Assembly: GCA_023213395.1 (NCBI GenBank)
Contig: CM041465.1
Span: 133,431,741 to 133,495,740, forward strand
Reading direction: 5' to 3'
Length of the DNA stretch: 64,000 nucleotides
Source: Cycas panzhihuaensis
Lineage: Eukaryota > Cycadophyta
Shown: in pieces, positions 63,735 through 64,000 of the stretch
Position numbering within the stretch: position 1 is the first letter of the stretch
How the letters are laid out: every line of letters begins with the position of its first letter
Made by a program: the position numbers and the translations under genes
Notes under the pieces: model-generated
What the model was told of the DNA's origin: nothing
What the model saw: the letters and a program-made list of their open reading frames with translations, nothing else
The model's database searches: none

Positions 63735-64000
63735 TTTAGGAGGAGAGGAGAAAAAGATAGAAAAGAGGAAGGGAAGGAAAGAAGAAGCTCTAAACTCCAT
63801 GCTCTCAACACCCATAAATAAGAGTCTTCAAATGCTCCTCCCACCTTTCAAGCTAGTGGAAAAAGAGCATATATACATATATTTATATATCAATAAGAAA
63901 CTAAAACTAAGAGCAATACTCAAATAAATTGAAATACTTACAAAATATGCTTAAAAAAATAGGAGGTGAGCCTTCAAAATGACAAACTTTCCACCCCCCA
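63735..64000. repeat. Repeat M, second copy (runs off the window)
   Basis: Direct-orientation match to 49355-49615. The open frame 63676-63927 crosses its left edge and is not conserved in the first copy. Together the two copies could be LTRs of a large element whose interior includes the unrecognised coding region and nested K; this is inference. Confidence 0.75.

Overview
This is AT-rich plant nuclear DNA made almost entirely of decayed, nested retrotransposons. The initiator-Met tRNA primer sites (variants of TGGTATCAGAGC), the Ty1/copia gag-pol order, Ty3/gypsy chromovirus relics and an L1-type LINE carrying its own RNase H all point to a vascular plant. The density and age of the repeats suggest a large genome, possibly a gymnosperm; that last step is inference. 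I see no intact host gene, tRNA or rRNA. Nearly every coding region is a pseudogene whose stops are mostly TAG/TAA at Gln or Trp positions and TGA at Arg positions, as expected from deamination of methylated cytosine.

Left third (1-31.1 kb), a nest. The 3' end and 3' LTR of a plus-strand copia element (G, 1-368) interrupts the leader of a minus-strand copia element (F, 5' LTR 1674-2028). F sits in a minus-strand gag-like relic (H), which is also split by a complete minus-strand copia element (A, 2887-8214). Next to H lies the 3' half of a minus-strand copia element (E, about 11511-13262). A complete plus-strand copia element (D, 13263-26462) is inserted in E with a perfect 5-bp duplication, CATGA. 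E resumes at 26463 and runs through gag and a 3-kb leader to its 5' LTR at 30815-31126. D's leader carries two very long AT/AC microsatellites and a 5'-truncated LINE (about 16941-20714).

Middle (31.1-49.4 kb). A low-confidence LTR (32435-32900) is followed by a decayed minus-strand copia element (J, 34006-37771) with another LTR nested in it, and by a further LTR (38313-38606). Two Ty3/gypsy chromovirus relics of one family converge: O on plus (about 38620-41245), which has a tandem duplication of its RNase H to zinc-finger segment, and N on minus (about 42735-44059). Element B (44060-49354, plus) is a second copy of the A family.

Right (49.4-64 kb). A repeat called M appears at 49355-49615 and again at 63735-64000, flanking an unrecognised degenerate coding region split by a large LTR element without recognisable gag-pol (K, 53704-60880, perfect TSD TTATA). 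K carries a promoter-like and first-exon-like segment at 57830-58145, the best candidate for captured host gene sequence.

The elements form a stratigraphy. LTR pairs counted by eye differ by about 18% in D and 15% in K, and roughly 10% in B, so these are old insertions. Nothing here looks like a functioning gene system; the interest is in element architecture.
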